55,949 nucleotides of DNA from Stutzerimonas nosocomialis (lineage in GTDB: Bacteria; Pseudomonadota; Gammaproteobacteria; Pseudomonadales; Pseudomonadaceae). Location of the stretch: contig NZ_QLAE01000032.1 of assembly GCF_005876855.1 (NCBI RefSeq), positions 1-55,949 on the forward strand, in the 5' to 3' direction. Shown here one piece after another: positions 55,945 through 55,949 of this stretch. The first letter of the stretch is position 1; each line of letters opens with the position of its first letter. Made by a program: the position numbers and the translations under genes. The notes under the pieces were generated by a model, which searched no databases, was not told the origin of the DNA, and was given only the letters and a program-made list of their open reading frames with translations.

Positions 55945-55949
55945 ATGTC
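55945..55949 (+). CDS. Start of a gene cut by the window end
   Basis: ATGTC at the very end, with GGAG seven bases upstream (CTGGAGACCCGC). Only five bases are inside the window, so the product is unknown. The call rests on the ribosome site alone. Confidence 0.5.

Overview
This 55.9 kb window is a GC-rich chromosomal segment from a pseudomonad (Pseudomonadaceae). The best match is the Stutzerimonas / Pseudomonas stutzeri group, but the species call is inference. The gene order from about 5.4 to 28 kb (fklB, small Fur-type gene, ispB, rplU-rpmA-obg-proB, creA, rpsT, murJ, ribF-ileS-lspA-fkpB-ispH, pilE-pilY1-pilX-pilW-pilV-fimU-fimT, thiO) follows the P. aeruginosa PA4572 to PA4548 block as I remember it. 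The speA/yciH pair and the fruR-fruBKA locus also have the usual pseudomonad form. I see no rRNA, tRNA, CRISPR array, IS transposase or prophage.

Layout. 0-5.3 kb: mscL, a di-haem cytochrome c peroxidase with an ANR/DNR-type box, a Lon-like protease, a small conserved unknown and a YqhA-type membrane protein. 5.4-19.4 kb: housekeeping block (peptidyl-prolyl isomerases, isoprenoid synthesis, ribosomal proteins, Obg GTPase, proline synthesis, lipid II flippase, riboflavin kinase, Ile-tRNA synthetase, lipoprotein signal peptidase, IspH). 19.6-26.8 kb: the minor pilin / PilY1 operon of type IV pili on the minus strand, with lower GC than its surroundings. 26.9-32.7 kb: thiO, yciH, speA, then a DUF2214 membrane protein, a MATE transporter and a small membrane protein on the minus strand. 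32.9-38.8 kb: a secreted subtilisin-like protease, a SdiA-regulated-domain protein, a small DMT transporter, a GrpB-family protein, two tandem DUF4136 lipoproteins, a CmoM-type methyltransferase and a MazG-like pyrophosphohydrolase. 38.9-45.7 kb: the fructose PTS regulon fruR / fruBKA with a perfect Cra operator. 45.7-49.9 kb: a membrane PQQ dehydrogenase (glucose dehydrogenase type) followed by a PhoD-type alkaline phosphatase. 50.0-51.6 kb: prfC on the minus strand. 51.8-55.6 kb: a four-gene osmoprotectant-type ABC importer with a palindromic repeat element inside it. The window closes with a gene-free stretch and the first bases of a further gene.

How the parts work together. The fructose genes take up and phosphorylate fructose to fructose 1,6-bisphosphate under FruR/Cra control, and the neighbouring PQQ dehydrogenase has a Cra-like palindrome core at its promoter. 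The pilin genes make the priming complex and adhesin tip of type IV pili. The housekeeping block is ordinary core genome. I did not find a clearly new multi-gene system. The most worthwhile unexplained signals are non-coding: a strong hairpin fused to tandem DnaA-like boxes (4.3 kb), a hairpin abutting the start of the SdiA-regulated-domain gene (34.4 kb), a 16-bp perfect stem between phoD and prfC, and the palindromic element splitting the ABC operon (53.5 kb).
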